From contig OY856186.1 in the NCBI GenBank assembly GCA_963693315.1, positions 73,943,475-74,007,474 on the forward strand: a stretch of 64,000 nucleotides of DNA, given 5' to 3'. This DNA is from Diogma glabrata. Taxonomy: Eukaryota; Arthropoda; Insecta; Diptera; Cylindrotomidae. The notes under the pieces are model-generated. The model did no database searches. It saw only the letters and a program-made list of their open reading frames with translations, and was not told the DNA's origin. Of the stretch, positions 1 to 11,900 are shown piece by piece (the first letter of the stretch is position 1; each line of letters opens with the position of its first letter). The translations under genes were made by a program, and so were the position numbers.

Positions 1-347
1 ATTTTTTATTTTTCATAAACATTACAGTTATGGGACCGAATTGCACAACCTTTCTTACATTGCAGACCTATATTCCTTCCAACCACGCCTCAAGCTCCAT
101 CAATAAGTGATTAGAGTCACACATGAAGATATACGAAACCAAAAGGACTGGCGTTGAATAATTAAAATACATCGTTTACCAATAATCCTAAAGCATCACA
201 TTATCTACATAGTGTAATCTGAATGATATTCCTAGATGTATGTTAACTCGTCACATGTGCCAGTAGTAGTTTGCAAAAATAAAACTCTCCATGAGGCTTA
301 AAATTTATTGCAAAAGTATGCATCAAATAAAAACAAAAATATCTTAC

Positions 348-1510
348 CACTGGTATATTTATCCTTATTCTCTGATAAATCTGTACTCCAGCCTTCACTA
401 ATAACATTTTTAAATTCGGGTCGTGATTTTATATGATCAATTTGTTCTTTAAATGAATTACATTTAGCATAAGCCGATTGGATTTCTTGTTTTAAGCATT
501 CGCTTTCATGCTTTATACTTTTATTATCTTTTTCTAATTTTTTTATTTGCGTTGTTGCTATCAAACATTCATCGGTTAATTTTTGATTCTCTTTTAATAC
601 TGTATCTCGTTCATCTAATGTCAATTTAGATTCTTGACGAAGTTCTTGTAACAGTAAAGATATTGTACTTATTTCTCGATTCTTATCCAATACCATATTT
701 TCTAATCGTGCCTTATCTAAACATAATGATTTTTCTTGCTTTTGCCCAATTTCTAATTGTTGAAATGTTGTTGTAAGTTGTCGGATTAAATCGTTTTTTT
801 CCATCGATGATGTTTTAAAATCATTTTTAATCTTTTCATATGATTGTTTAACCATTTCTATTTCTTCAATTAATGATTCTTTTTCTTTTCGTATATTATT
901 GTATTTCACTTTGATTTCATTGAATTGCTCGAAATATACACGTTTATCAATTCCATCTTTTTTTATATGATCAAATTCACGTTCGACTCTGAAATTAAAG
1001 AGAAATTTATATTCATAAGCCGGCTTGGGAATTTGATTTTGTGATTTCACCAACCTCTGTTTCTCTTGCAGAACCAAATCAAGTTTATTACGCAAATTTA
1101 AAATTTGAGTTCGATACATCTCATTTTGTCTTCTTAGGCTATTCATTGGATCATATTGTTGTTGTGTTAATGGATCATACTCCCTTGGACTAACATTTGA
1201 GCTTCTTATTGGATTTTCAGTTGAAAAACTCAAGTAACCATGACTTCCTATTAAAAATATAGAAAGACATGCAATAAATATATGTTTGTAATTTTTGTTT
1301 AAATAAATATTCTAAAAAATAAAAATAATATAACTTTCTCTTTTTATTAATTAGTGCATGTAATTAATCACTAAGCACATGTATTTAATATTTATTTGAA
1401 TAATTCTTTAAATTTAGATAAAAACTTTTTAAAACAAAATTTAATAAAAAAACATAATTACCTCCCCCTCCACTGCCATTACTGTCTAAAGAAGATTCAC
1501 CTGAAGCCAT
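348..1510 (-). CDS. Coiled-coil protein, 5' two coding exons (partial)
   Basis: Exon 1 runs from the ATG at 1510 down to 1462 and encodes MASGESSLDSNGSGGG plus one base. It ends at a GTAATT donor. The acceptor at 1248-1250 (aatag) opens exon 2, 1247-348, which continues in phase as GSHGYLSFSTENPIRS and ends at a GTAAGAT donor (347-341). The gene therefore continues left of the window. About 316 residues are visible. The first 60 are Ser/Gly/Gln/Pro-rich and likely disordered. From about residue 65 the chain is charged and rich in Leu, Glu and Lys, consistent with a long coiled coil, with no other domain seen. The architecture suggests a scaffold, centrosomal or vesicle-tether protein, but I do not recognise the family. 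Both splice sites and the phase agree, so I am confident it is a real gene. The function is unknown. Confidence 0.75.
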
Positions 1511-2147
1511 TTTGCTCTATTTATTAATCTGAAATTTTAAAGGAAGCTTATATTAACAAATATGTATTTACAACTTTAATTTTAATTAAAGAGACTTTGT
1601 TAATTGTTCAATGTATGTATTAGATTTACTGTTTTGAAAACATTATTTGTGTTTTCTTTTGATGCATACTGAAGATAAACCAAATGACCTGAAAGCTTTT
1701 TTTAAGTTCGAAGAAATCATCAACAACATCCCGCAGACGAATATAAAAATCGTGGAAAGAGAAACACATTTTCATCAAGCTTACACCGTACTATTAACAA
1801 TAATAACTTTCGCGTAGAAGAGTTTAGTATGATCTTCTGTTAAGTTATCTTCAGTGTTTTCTCCCCTCACAAGAGAATCCACAAAGCAATGTGAAAATTG
1901 GAGAACAAAACAGAAGAACGCAGGCTGAAACGTCGATGGATTATAGAACGTTCCGAAACCCTAGATAGACCATAATAATTAATCACATACAAGTTAGAAC
2001 ATGATATATCTGAAAAGAAATCATTCAATAAGAACCGCTTTAATCGGCCGTTGTATCCGTAGCATAGTTGACAATCGAAACAACTACTAGGAGTACGACG
2101 AATACATATCCATAAGGTAGATGAAGACCACCATATTTGAACAATCA
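1511..2147. other. 5' flank of the coiled-coil gene; no gene seen
   Basis: AT-rich sequence upstream of the coiled-coil start codon, likely holding its 5' UTR and promoter. Short open frames on the minus strand near 1867-2187 overlap each other and resemble no family, so I treat them as chance. Confidence 0.4.
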
Positions 2148-2600
2148 CTTCCCGGGTTGGAACTGCCAATGTTAAACAATGGGCCAACCTCGGGCCAGTA
2201 TTGGCGAGCCAAGCCTTGGCTAGTTAACTCCGGTTTTAGTCTTGACCAGTTGTAAATGCAAGATTGAACCAAGATTCAGTTTATTATATTGCACGTTATT
2301 CACCAGCTGGTTATGCATTGTTATAGTGATTGTAAGTTTCATGAAATTTATATTTTTGAAATATTTCATGAAATATTTAATTAATGTAATATTTAATGTA
2401 GTATTTAATTTGCCAAACTTGGCCCAAGTCTGATTTGCCAGACTTGGCCCAAGTCTGGTTTGCCAGTCTTGGCCCCAGGACATCATTCCAAGCTTGGGCC
2501 AAGCTTGGGCCGTTTGAAAATGTTAAGTCTGGCCCAATTCCAAAAGCTTGTGGCGCGGGCTTGGCCCAGGCTTGGCCTATTAGCTACTTCTTACCCGGGT
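2148..2600. repeat. CTTGGCCCAAG palindromic minisatellite
   Basis: GC-rich block in AT-rich surroundings. The core at 2408-2580 repeats a roughly 21-24 bp unit built on the palindrome CTTGGCCCAAG, with variants AAGCTTGGGCC and CTTGGCCCCAGG. A second, weaker cluster of the same words lies at 2160-2225 (GGGCCAACCTCGGGCC). The two are separated by about 180 bp of AT-rich DNA. ACCCGGGTT-like words sit at both outer edges (about 2149 and 2593). Open frames read through it on both strands only because stop codons are rare in this motif. It is probably a repeat with hairpin potential rather than coding DNA. Confidence 0.7.
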
Positions 2601-2649
2601 TCTTACGGTGGGAAGATTTTTGTTCCATACCTCACAATAGAAGTGGATA

Positions 2650-5600
2650 GCCCTTAAAAACTAGAGCATGCCACCGTGTAATCCTGGAGCCCTCGCAGAA
2701 CTATTTAAAAGCGGCAGAGCTCTGACGTCCCCTGCATAAGATCAGATCGTTGGTATCTGAGACTAAGAACAATTATCTGTTGAATTGAAACAACCATCAT
2801 TATTATAATACATACAAAAGGGTTATCGTCTACAGTGTACTTGTACTGTACTTGTACATAACATTTTTGTACTGCGCACTGCAAATAACTCGTGTATGCT
2901 GAACTCGCTAAAATAATCCTTTTTACTGTCAGATGTGCGTTGTGACTATGTTTAACTGTGGTTTCACCCCAAAAACGTTTTCCATTGCAAAAGTTATAAC
3001 ATATTTTCGCTTATTTGGCATTTTTGATTGTAAACATATTATTATTTTAATTCTACTATTTTGATCATAACTGATTTCTAAGCCTGGAAGGTGGTTTTCT
3101 ATTAGCTTCTTTGGTAAATAGTCTAGTAGTCTCCGGGATTAAATGCAAAGCGCTTTTTGCATTCTCACTAAATGAACTGATAGTTGTGGACTCATTGTTA
3201 ATACACAAAAATTGAAAATGGTTCTATTTCTATAACGAGCTGACCACCTATATTTGACCCACCAACTCTTAGCGGAATCAGACGGAGTGTCACTAACAAG
3301 TCTAATTGTTTTGGCTGCATTCTGGATAACATATTAAGCAGGAAACCCAACATTCTGAGAAAATTGAGGAAAACTATTATAACATTCGCCATTCGGTCGT
3401 GCTAAGGCGCCATTAGACGAAGTCCTCTTTCACTTGATATTCAGCTCGAAAATTCGACCTCCCTTGCTGTTAGGTTGTTATGCTGAGGTGTGTGAAGTTC
3501 CAGTAATATAAGGTCATTCTGGTCAACAGGAATATTCTTTCAGTTACAGATTATTACATTACGAAATAATCTTCAGAGGCTGCCTTCACAACTGCAATTC
3601 CCTCTAAAGAGGACAGGGGAAATAAGTTAGATACAGACACAGGTTTTGTTTACTTCTATGCGGATTAGTCGAAAATAAATGGAAAAGTCAGTTGTAAAGT
3701 TTGACATGTAGGGTCACGCAATTTTATAGATATTTTCACTTTCACCGTTCTCTTCCTCTGCAATTCTCGTTGTTTTACTGCTATTTTTATAGATCTAACA
3801 CGCTTAGTGGGAAGTGACACGGGTTTCAGGTGAACTGATTGGTGGCGGAACATTATAGTCATTGATGCTAAGTGCGAGAGACAAACTGGACAAATTCTGT
3901 TATTTAACGTAGCTAAATCGATGATCACAAAACTCATGTCATAATTTGGAAGAGCAATGTTTTCCAATCGAGATAAAAATCAATTATCTGTATATTTGCA
4001 GTCATTTTTGTTGTTCATTCATTAGTTTTGAGTTTATCGCTCTGAAATTTTTGGATTAAGAATTTTTCAATCGATACCTCAGGAAAAGTTTTCTACCGGC
4101 AAACTTAAAATGATTTCTGATCATAGTCGATTATTGCACGCGTTTTCATTAAAATGAGTGACATAATAACCATAAAATTAATTCACTAAACACTCTGCCA
4201 AGTTGTGTTGTTCTTCAAGTTGTGTTGTTACGTTCAACTCTATTAATAGAACTTCTATAGTATGCGTATTGCGGCATTTCCATGTGAATTGGCTATTGCG
4301 AAAAACGTGCAATAGATGAAATTAAAAAATCGGATCGGGCAATTAATATAGCGTCAACAATATTTTTACAGAAATTTTTAACAGTAGAAATATTATCTAA
4401 TACTAATTTGTTTCTCTCATATTCTATCCAATCTAAGTTTAATTTTTTCCTTAAAGTAAACAAATATAATTTGGGCGTCACATCGTCTTACACCTCCTTT
4501 ACTCTTCGTCCTTTGTATCACAGAAATTCAAACCTCCTCATCCCTCCTATGAGCGTGACGTCATTTATGAGCCGAATACGCACAATGAGAGATGCTCGAA
4601 GAGTAACTGACAACTGGACCGTTCGAGGTGTGATCAACTGATATTAATAAAATGCAGAGATATCAGCATGGTTGTAATGTCATTAGTGGGCCATGTCTTA
4701 TCGGGCAAAGCATTCCATTTTTTCTTATGAACGGACAAAGAAGTCTCTTTGCATTTTGGTACTATGAAAATGAGAGATCTCGACAGTTTGGTTGTTTGCA
4801 CAAACCTAGTGACAAGTAAAACGGGGAAAAAATATGTTTGAGGCATAATGTATTAATGTACATATATGACTTTATCCAATATCCGAACAATGCAGCTAAG
4901 TGCTAGCGGTATTTATAAAAACAACGAGATCAGCAACATAGGACACCGTTCTTTCAACTTTCAAGTTGTGCTCTGAAGAACCCGTTCGTAGCCGTAGGAA
5001 CACAAGGAAGGATCAATTTGAAGATAAATGTAGAAAAAACCGACAGTAAGTAACAGTTAGAGAAACTTTTAGGCACAGCACTCTTAGAATACATATTCAT
5101 ATATAGAGAACGTAAGTGCAAAACTCAAGACCGAGAGGGGAATGATACTGGATGATACTGATGATCTCGTGATCTCTCTTCTCCTTTTTATTTCATTTTC
5201 AATGTTTATATTTCATTAAATTATAAATTAATTTATTAAATTATATATGGTGTTGGGATAAAGACTTCGCTAAGAAAGGCAGATGGAACGTTTACAAGAG
5301 ACAGAGCCAGAAGGAGGTACTAAGCGGTTATTGAGAAAGCTGTGAGAAATTAAAGGAATATAAAACAACGCCGAGAAGACTGAAGAATGTTCAGGTTATG
5401 AAATGTAATCGGCGAATGCCGAGTTTGACTACCTAATCTCCTAAGAAGAACAAATTTTACTTATTTATATGCGATGAATTTTTTAAACATCCATCCATTT
5501 TTATTTATTTTATTGTGAACTTCAAAAGTATGAGCTAGCCCAGCTATTCTAAGGTGGGTGTATACCATTAAAGTGGTAACAATCATCACGTATGGAGCTG

Positions 5601-7240
5601 TCCGTTGAAGTAGAAGAGTACAGAACAACTCTAGGAAAACGGAGGTAAAGGTGGTACAAAAACTTGCCCGTATCTGCATAACGAGGTTTGAAAAGTGAGA
5701 ACATGCCCTGCCGGGGCATTTGCAGGTTAACAGCAAAGTCAGGGAAACCAGACTTTGCAGAAAAACACCGCTTGAGTAAAAACGGAATGGTTAAGTATTT
5801 CTGCTTTGAAAGAAAATAAACCATCGATGTTGTGCAATAAAACAGAGTGGAGAAACAACCTAAGAATACTAACAGTAATCGCTGAATTTAATTATGCCAG
5901 CGTATCTGCAACACTGATCGAGTAGTGGAAGAAAAAAAACTAATTTGGTTTAATAAAACCCAAAAATTGTTTGAGCAACTGAGCAAAACTTTTGATTTCT
6001 GTTTCAGTCTTAGTAAATTCGGCTTTTACATCCAGTGTTATGCCATTAGTACGGGAGTAGGAAGTGAGTTGTTCTAACGAGCAGATGATAACAGCGAAAA
6101 ACCCATACCTTAGATGATTTAAAAATGCTTACGTAGCATCATGTAACTATAGTATATAAGAGCTGAATTCTTAGTGCTAAGCATAAAGAAGTTTCAAGCA
6201 TACATCGAGGTTCGAGCTTAAGTAACTAATCAGTCAAAACCAAAAGACAACTTTCGCGTTGGAATCTGCAACTTCGAGCTTGAGCACCGCAAAAGAATAG
6301 CTAACGTCACTTATTAAGTTGGCAGATGTCTGCAAAATTTCTAGGGATGTATCATCCACATGATATTCAAATCTAGCGCTAGGTTTCTGACGCTTAAACT
6401 ACGATTAAAGCCTCGTGCTTTTATCAATATACTTACTTTCGAAATTTTTGGCAGAAAATTATTTCGAATTATCACCGCCCTTGGAAAGTTACAACTGATA
6501 ATTTTTATATCCCAGTAGGCCAGACGTATAACTATTTGTTATTAGTATAATTCAAATGTTATTGGAATGAATGATGTCATTACATTTTAGAGAATTTTAT
6601 TGGATTAAATTAAAATAAAACTAAGGGAAAAATTTTTCATTGTAATAACATTAACCAAAAAAATTTGGGTAAGAAATAAATTCTGCAAAAACAGAAGTGT
6701 TTCTTTCTCCAGGAAACACAGGCTCACTAATATCGGCCTCTCCACCAAGGGGGAAAGTGGTCTGGTACTCGCAGAAAATACTTCGTGTCGATAGCACTAA
6801 AAACACGAAAAGAAAGATGAGGTATTGCACCTCATTTAGCTCAATGAATTTACATTTCTTTTACAGGTCAGAGGGATCTTAATGTACGCTGTGATCATAG
6901 GGTGGAGTGCGCTGTCCAATGCTAGAAACCTGAACTTGGTAGAAACGTGTGGGACGATACGTACAACGCTCATTCAAGGACTCAACCAAAAAACATTGAC
7001 TTCATCTCCCTTAGACTATGTTTTGAAACGGGCTTCTGTACTATCATATCATGGCTTCTTTAGATGGGCAGGTCTACGTGCCAGACGCACTCGGAACCCG
7101 ATTCCGACCAAGGACATCACAACAATTTTGACGAAAGGTGCAAATCCGTCGCTCCATTTTTCTTTGTAAAGAAGCAGCTGTCACTGGCTTCCCTGCTTCA
7201 AACACTCCTCGTCAGGGCTGCAAGACTATAAATTATTTTT
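2650..7240. other. Intergenic, no supportable gene
   Basis: About 4.6 kb without a gene I can assign. Open frames are short and overlap on both strands. Two were worth a note. A minus-strand frame at 3665-3967 contains one C2H2-like spacing. Plus-strand frames at 6697-6882 and 6882-7169 read end to end and look like degenerate transposon sequence. Composition is moderately AT-rich and no strong inverted or tandem repeats were seen. Confidence 0.4.
3665..3967 (-). CDS. Small ORF with one C2H2-like motif (doubtful)
   Basis: A 100-residue frame. Residues 28 to 48 read CPVC, then 12 residues, then HQSVH, which fits the C-x2-C-x12-H-x3-H spacing of a classical zinc finger. A basic stretch follows (KTRVRS-like and RELQRKR). 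Against a real finger, the hydrophobic positions are not the usual Phe and Leu pair, and no linker or second finger is present. The N-terminal half is hydrophobic and unlike a finger protein. No splice partner was identified. It could be a transposon fragment or chance. Confidence 0.2.
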   Translation of the reverse strand: MENIALPNYDMSFVIIDLATLNNRICPVCLSHLASMTIMFRHQSVHLKPVSLPTKRVRSIKIAVKQRELQRKRTVKVKISIKLRDPTCQTLQLTFPFIFD

Positions 7241-7242
7241 AA

Positions 7243-7420
7243 TGGTTTTGTTTTTGGTTTTTCTCAATGGCCAATTATGGTTTTAGTTTCGGTTTTGGTT
7301 TTTCTAGATAATAAATCTTGGTGTTGGTTTCGGTTTTACTATGCAACATGTTTTGGTTTTAGTTTCGGTTTTTTTAAACGTCAAAATTTGGTTTTGCTTT
7401 CGGTTTTGGTTTAAAGCTAA
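7243..7420. repeat. GGTTTTGGTTTCGG-type degenerate minisatellite
   Basis: Degenerate tandem repeat in which words such as GGTTTTGGTTT and TTTCGGTTTTGG recur about a dozen times, interrupted by short unique spacers (for example around 7265 and 7310). The strand is strongly biased to G and T. It has no coding potential. Confidence 0.65.
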
Positions 7421-8036
7421 ACAACTTTTTTTTTAGTATTCTTCAGAGAATTGATTAAAAATTACAATATTTGTCAACAAAGAATGCCAATGCTCAGTTA
7501 AAAACGTTGAGTTAATTTATGATACATTACATACTAGGGGAAAGTATTTCATTTCCGCGTAGCGCCTAGAGCATTTCAAGATATGACAGGCGAACTTGCT
7601 ACCATGGTTGGTTTACTATTTTATTTATTACTATTCAAATAAGAGAATTTAAAATAAATTTAAAACCTGAACTTTAAATTTATATTCGAAATGTTATCTC
7701 TAACAACAATAATTTCCAAAGCCAAATTAATGAAATTTTAATAAAAATCATACTAGAAAACATAATCACTAAATCATTTTTACAGTCCAACTGATCGGGA
7801 AGTCATTCGGGTCGGTAAATATTTCGGGTTGGATAGTGATTGAAAGATGGTAATAACTGTAAGAGTGTAAAGTTACGACTGAAATAGCTAAAGAATTTAT
7901 AGACACGGCTAATTGTTATAGTTATTAACAAATATTAAAATACGAGTTACGACCTCTTTATAGAGTAATTTTTTAAAGAAAAAAGAAATTAAATGTTTTA
8001 ATTACTTATATGAAAAAAATATCCATCGACTATTAT
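7421..8036. other. AT-rich spacer, nothing seen
   Basis: AT-rich sequence between the G/T minisatellite and the MITE at 8037. No ORF, repeat or RNA gene was recognised. Confidence 0.4.
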
Positions 8037-8295
8037 TATATCGTCGCTTTAATAATGAAATGACGTATACGCAAAAGTATAGTTTCGAGATATTTGAGTT
8101 TAAAGTTTGATGTGCGCATGCATTTGTATGGACGTTAATTTATAATTTATTAATTCTTACCCCTAGTCATAAAATAATTCGAAAATTTAAAAACGCCAAT
8201 TCAAAGATGCCCTTATGGGGAATGCAGCGCACCTATTATATAAAAACAACGTATAAATAGCATACGTTGTTTCATTATTAAAGCGACGATATCAT
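8037..8295. mobile_element. MITE with terminal inverted repeats
   Basis: The left end reads ATATCGTCGCTTTAATAATG (about 8039-8062). The right end (about 8255-8292) carries its reverse complement, ATTAAAGCGACGATAT. The inverted match extends inward through GAAATGACGTAT/ATACGTTGTTTC with one indel. Total length is about 255 bp with no ORF, so it is non-autonomous. The superfamily is not clear because target duplications cannot be told apart from the AT-rich flank. Confidence 0.65.
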
Positions 8296-8409
8296 CTTAC
8301 ATTCGTAACTGATTTTTGACAAAAAGTAAGTGACCACCTCTGTGTTTTTAGCAAGGCAGTATTTGTTGTTGCATTTTATTGTTGTCTTATTTTTTGAACA
8401 ATATTATTT

Positions 8410-11400
8410 GACTTGACTTGGCTAAATTGTTAGATTTGATTTTGGTTTCGTTTATTTTAATATTTGATTTTGGATGCTCGCAACAAAACACAATGCGAAT
8501 GAACACGCTACCGGAAACCCCAAGTGATGTAAAAATTATGCAACTAAATTGCAACGGTCTCACAAATAAGATCGACGATATAATAAAATATGTGTGCAAT
8601 TATACAATAACAATATTCTAGTCACGTTTCTTCAAGAAACAAAATTATATGTTAGATCTAAGATTAGTGATAGTATCTGTGATTATAACATTATAAGGCT
8701 GGATAGAAGGAAGGACAAGGGTGGTGGTCTTGCCTTTATCATTCACAAAAGCGAGATGTGAACGCGCACCATGATCTATGGCACTCACACCTAAACACTG
8801 ATTCACGAGGTGAAAGCATTGCTGATCAAATTGACGGCTCCAATTTCGGAGTCCTCAACGGACCACAACCAACAAGGGTAACAAATAACTCATACTCTTC
8901 TCCAGATGTCTCCCCCGCCAGCATGTCACTAAAGCCAATTGCAGAATGGAGAGCAGAAATTGCATTGAGATCATACCACATGCCGATCATAATCACCTTA
9001 AGTCGTTCCATAAAACAAATAAATGCCGAAAAGAAGAGATTTTTAATGTAGCGAACTGGGAAAACTTTACAAATTTTACCGAAATTGAATTCAGTAAGCA
9101 TTTTTTACCACTTGACGCCCACCCTGGGGAAAAACAATTCAGAGAAATTTATAATAAGACTAGAGCTCGCTACATTCCGGCTGGCAGAATTCAAAAGATA
9201 AAATCAAAATTCCCACATGAAGCGTGTGTGCTTTCTACCTACTCAAGCCGGACCTGAACAAGCGACTTAACAAGTTGGTCACGGAACATAAAAGAAATAA
9301 ATGGAGAGTTAGTGTGTACATCAGACGTGGGTACATACTAGTGAAGGTCATACTTTGGAAGGTCATTAAGGGCCTAACTCATCCTCGACAATCACAAAAT
9401 AATTGCATGATCTCCTTTGACAATATCCCAACCGAAAACCACAGGAAATGCGCAAACAAATTTAACATTCAGTTTACGTAAACATGAGAAAGAGACCAGA
9501 TCAGTATTAAAACATTCCGCAAACTTAACACTGACAACTTGGAGGATATCATATGTTCCGAATAAGAGGTGGAGAATGCAATGAGGAAAATTAAGCCATT
9601 AAAAGCTATAGGATCCGAAGATATCTCAGTCATCATGCTCAAACACATTGGACCCAAAGTATTGATTTACCTCACTACTACACTCAATACATCTTTAAAT
9701 ACCATATATCTGGAAAACGGGAATCAGCCCCATTTTAAAACCAGGAAAACCTGAAGAAAAGGGAGTGTCTTACAGACCAATATCTATCCTTTCGTCGGTT
9801 GCAAAACTTATCGAAGCACTTCTGCCCCCACAGCTGACAAGATCCTGCAATTTGGCGCCACACCAACATAGCTTCCGGCGAGCACACAGTGCAACCATCG
9901 CGCTGCACAGAATACAAAACCAGATCAGTGATGGTCTGAATCAGAAACAACTATGCGCTAGAACAATTTTAGGTACAATCCTATTTATCCCCGTTTTCAA
10001 AACAGCGATTTTTTTACATAAATGGAAAGATTGGGTCCTCTGCATTATAAGTAATTATGAAGAAAAAAATTGCGGAAATGAGGGGGTCAAAAGTTATAAG
10101 GGATCAAGCTTTCAATTTTACCTTGGTGAATAAGGGTATATAATTATTCGTTTTTTATATTGATTTTATTTGATTTGCTTCTGCCACCTTGCAGACCTTC
10201 GATCAGAAATAGCCACCGCCCCCTCCGAGGCAAATAAAATCAATTTTTTTCAACAACATTGAAATAAATTATCATTAAATCAATGCCTATTGATGCCTAT
10301 AAACACCTACAATATAATCAAAGGGGGGACAAAGGTAAAATTGAAAGTTTGAATCCTTTATAACTTTTGACCCCCTTTTTTCCACAATTTTTTTTTTTAT
10401 AATTAAAATGCAGAGGACCTAATCTTTCTATTTATCTAAAAAAAATCGCTATTTTCAAAGCGGGGATAAAATAGGAATATTTCTTAATTTGCCAGGTTTA
10501 ATGAAGCGCTGGTTTTGCAACTACGTCAGGAGTCGCCAAACATACGTTGAGTTCCGTAACTGCAAGTCCAAAATGAGAGTGCTAAGACAAGGAGTACCAA
10601 AGGGTGGAGTTCTGTCACCGTCATTATTCAATCTCTACCTGAGCAGTTTGCCCACCCCACCAGAAGGAATAACCATCACAGCATATACAGACGACTGCAC
10701 AGTGCTTGCAACAGGAAATAACCTGCAACAACTCACTAATATCCTAAATACCTACCCGAATATTCTGAATGATTGGCTTAGAACCAGAAAACTGAAACTT
10801 TCCACCGAAAAGCTCACATCTACACTTTTCACCAAATGGACGAAGGAGGTAAATTCAACACTAAGCATCTGCATAGACAACATACTTATTCCTACAGTAA
10901 AAAATACGAGACTGTTGGGGCGGGTAATTAATGGAGCAAAGATAAAAATACCATAATAATAACTTACAAAACAATAGAAAAAAATGTTATAAACTATGCT
11001 GCACCCATATGGATCCCTCAAGTTGCCAACACTCACTGGAATAAGTTACAAATAACACAAAATGCTGCCTTACGAACCACAACCGGATGATTTGATGGCC
11101 CACCGAGACCACCTGCACGAGGAATGTAACATATTACCGGATTACCGGTCCATAAACATAATGAAATGCTAACCAAACAATATCTATTGTCCTGTCACAA
11201 AGAGCAACATCCTTGCAATGACACCTTAACTACGATTGAGCCACCTCGAGACATAAGATGCTTTCTACAGGATGTCAGAGATAGCCAGGTTGCTGGTAAC
11301 ATTGACGAATCTACATATAGAACTGGCTTAAAAGCACTCCACACCAAAACTGTTGAAAACGTAATCAGGAACTATGCTCCAAATAGAGTTCTAAATAGAA

Positions 11401-11900
11401 AACCACCAAAAGTCGCTGACGTGGAGGTCCAGCTACCTCGCAGCACCAGATCCATCCTAGTCCAACTAAGATCCGGTTGGTCTCGCACCCTAAACAACAA
11501 CATGAGTAGAGTTGTAAGCTATTGACAAGTGACCCGCATGTGAGGGCACGCCGCACGATGTAGACCACTTATTCAATTGTCCTGATAATGTAACCAACCT
11601 GACGAAGGAAGATTTGTGGTACCGCCCAAGGGCAGGAGCAGAGTTTCTGAGCCTGGACATGGAACCGGAAGATTAACATCAAACCCTTCGCTACAACAAT
11701 CATAACCTTCAGGGAAGATTGGAAAGAGTGGGCTTTGCGAAGGACGATGTGGTGCATAGCCACCTTCAGTCCTTCCAGGATTTGTCAGCAGAGTGATAAA
11801 AGACAGGTGGCTTGAGAAAGGTAGTTGGAATGTTTACAGTTTGCTCCACACTCGAAGGCTGAGTGGGAGAAGGGTGGTGGTTATAATTGCTGGCAGTTTG
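8410..11900 (+). mobile_element. LINE A: Jockey-like non-LTR retrotransposon, degenerate
   Basis: Broken ORF2 of a LINE in several frames. The APE endonuclease start is near 8490 (KIMQLNCNGLTNKIDD, then FLQETKL). EN middle and end follow at 8758-9030 (NAHHDLWHS; the normal SDH is changed). Linker and RT start lie at 9040-9750, and SYRPISILSSVAKLIE at about 9770. RT core is at 10489-10920: QGVPKGGVLSPSLFNLYLSSLP, then AYTDDCT as the catalytic box. A thumb-like C-terminus spans 11166-11520 (ILVQLRSGWSRTLN). A terminal CCHC-like knuckle lies at 11535-11675 (PHDVDHLFNCPDN, then DLWYRP), ending in TAA near 11674. The order and the knuckle are typical of Jockey-group elements. Many stops and frameshifts show it is dead. 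A MITE interrupts the RT at 9977-10477. Confidence 0.85.
9977..10477. mobile_element. MITE with ~150 bp TIRs inserted in LINE A
   Basis: The left arm begins CCTATTTATCCCCGTTTTCA and the right arm ends with the inverted form ...CGGGGATAAAATAGG. Homology continues inward for about 150 bp through AAAGATTGGGTCCTCTGCAT and GGGGGTCAAAAGTTATAA. The arms differ by scattered substitutions. AAT flanks both ends, compatible with a 3 bp target duplication. About 190 bp of unrelated sequence lies between the arms and no ORF is present. RT motif A of LINE A (the FDxVW region) is missing at the junction. Confidence 0.75.

Noticed and set aside
2087..2660. Several overlapping frames rich in Gly, Leu, Ala and Pro
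   Set aside because: They come from the GC-rich CTTGGCCCAAG minisatellite, where stops are rare, and share no domain or splice context.
4290..4846. Overlapping frames on both strands, one resembling LINE linker sequence
   Set aside because: No conserved RT or EN box could be identified.
4907..5040. Possible small structural RNA with short stems
   Set aside because: No tRNA boxes, snRNA Sm site or complete cloverleaf was seen.
6697..7169. Two adjoining plus-strand frames, the second with ETCGTIRTT reminiscent of a piggyBac-type phrase
   Set aside because: Only one short phrase fits, with no aspartate triad, no TTAA-flanked ends and no continuation.
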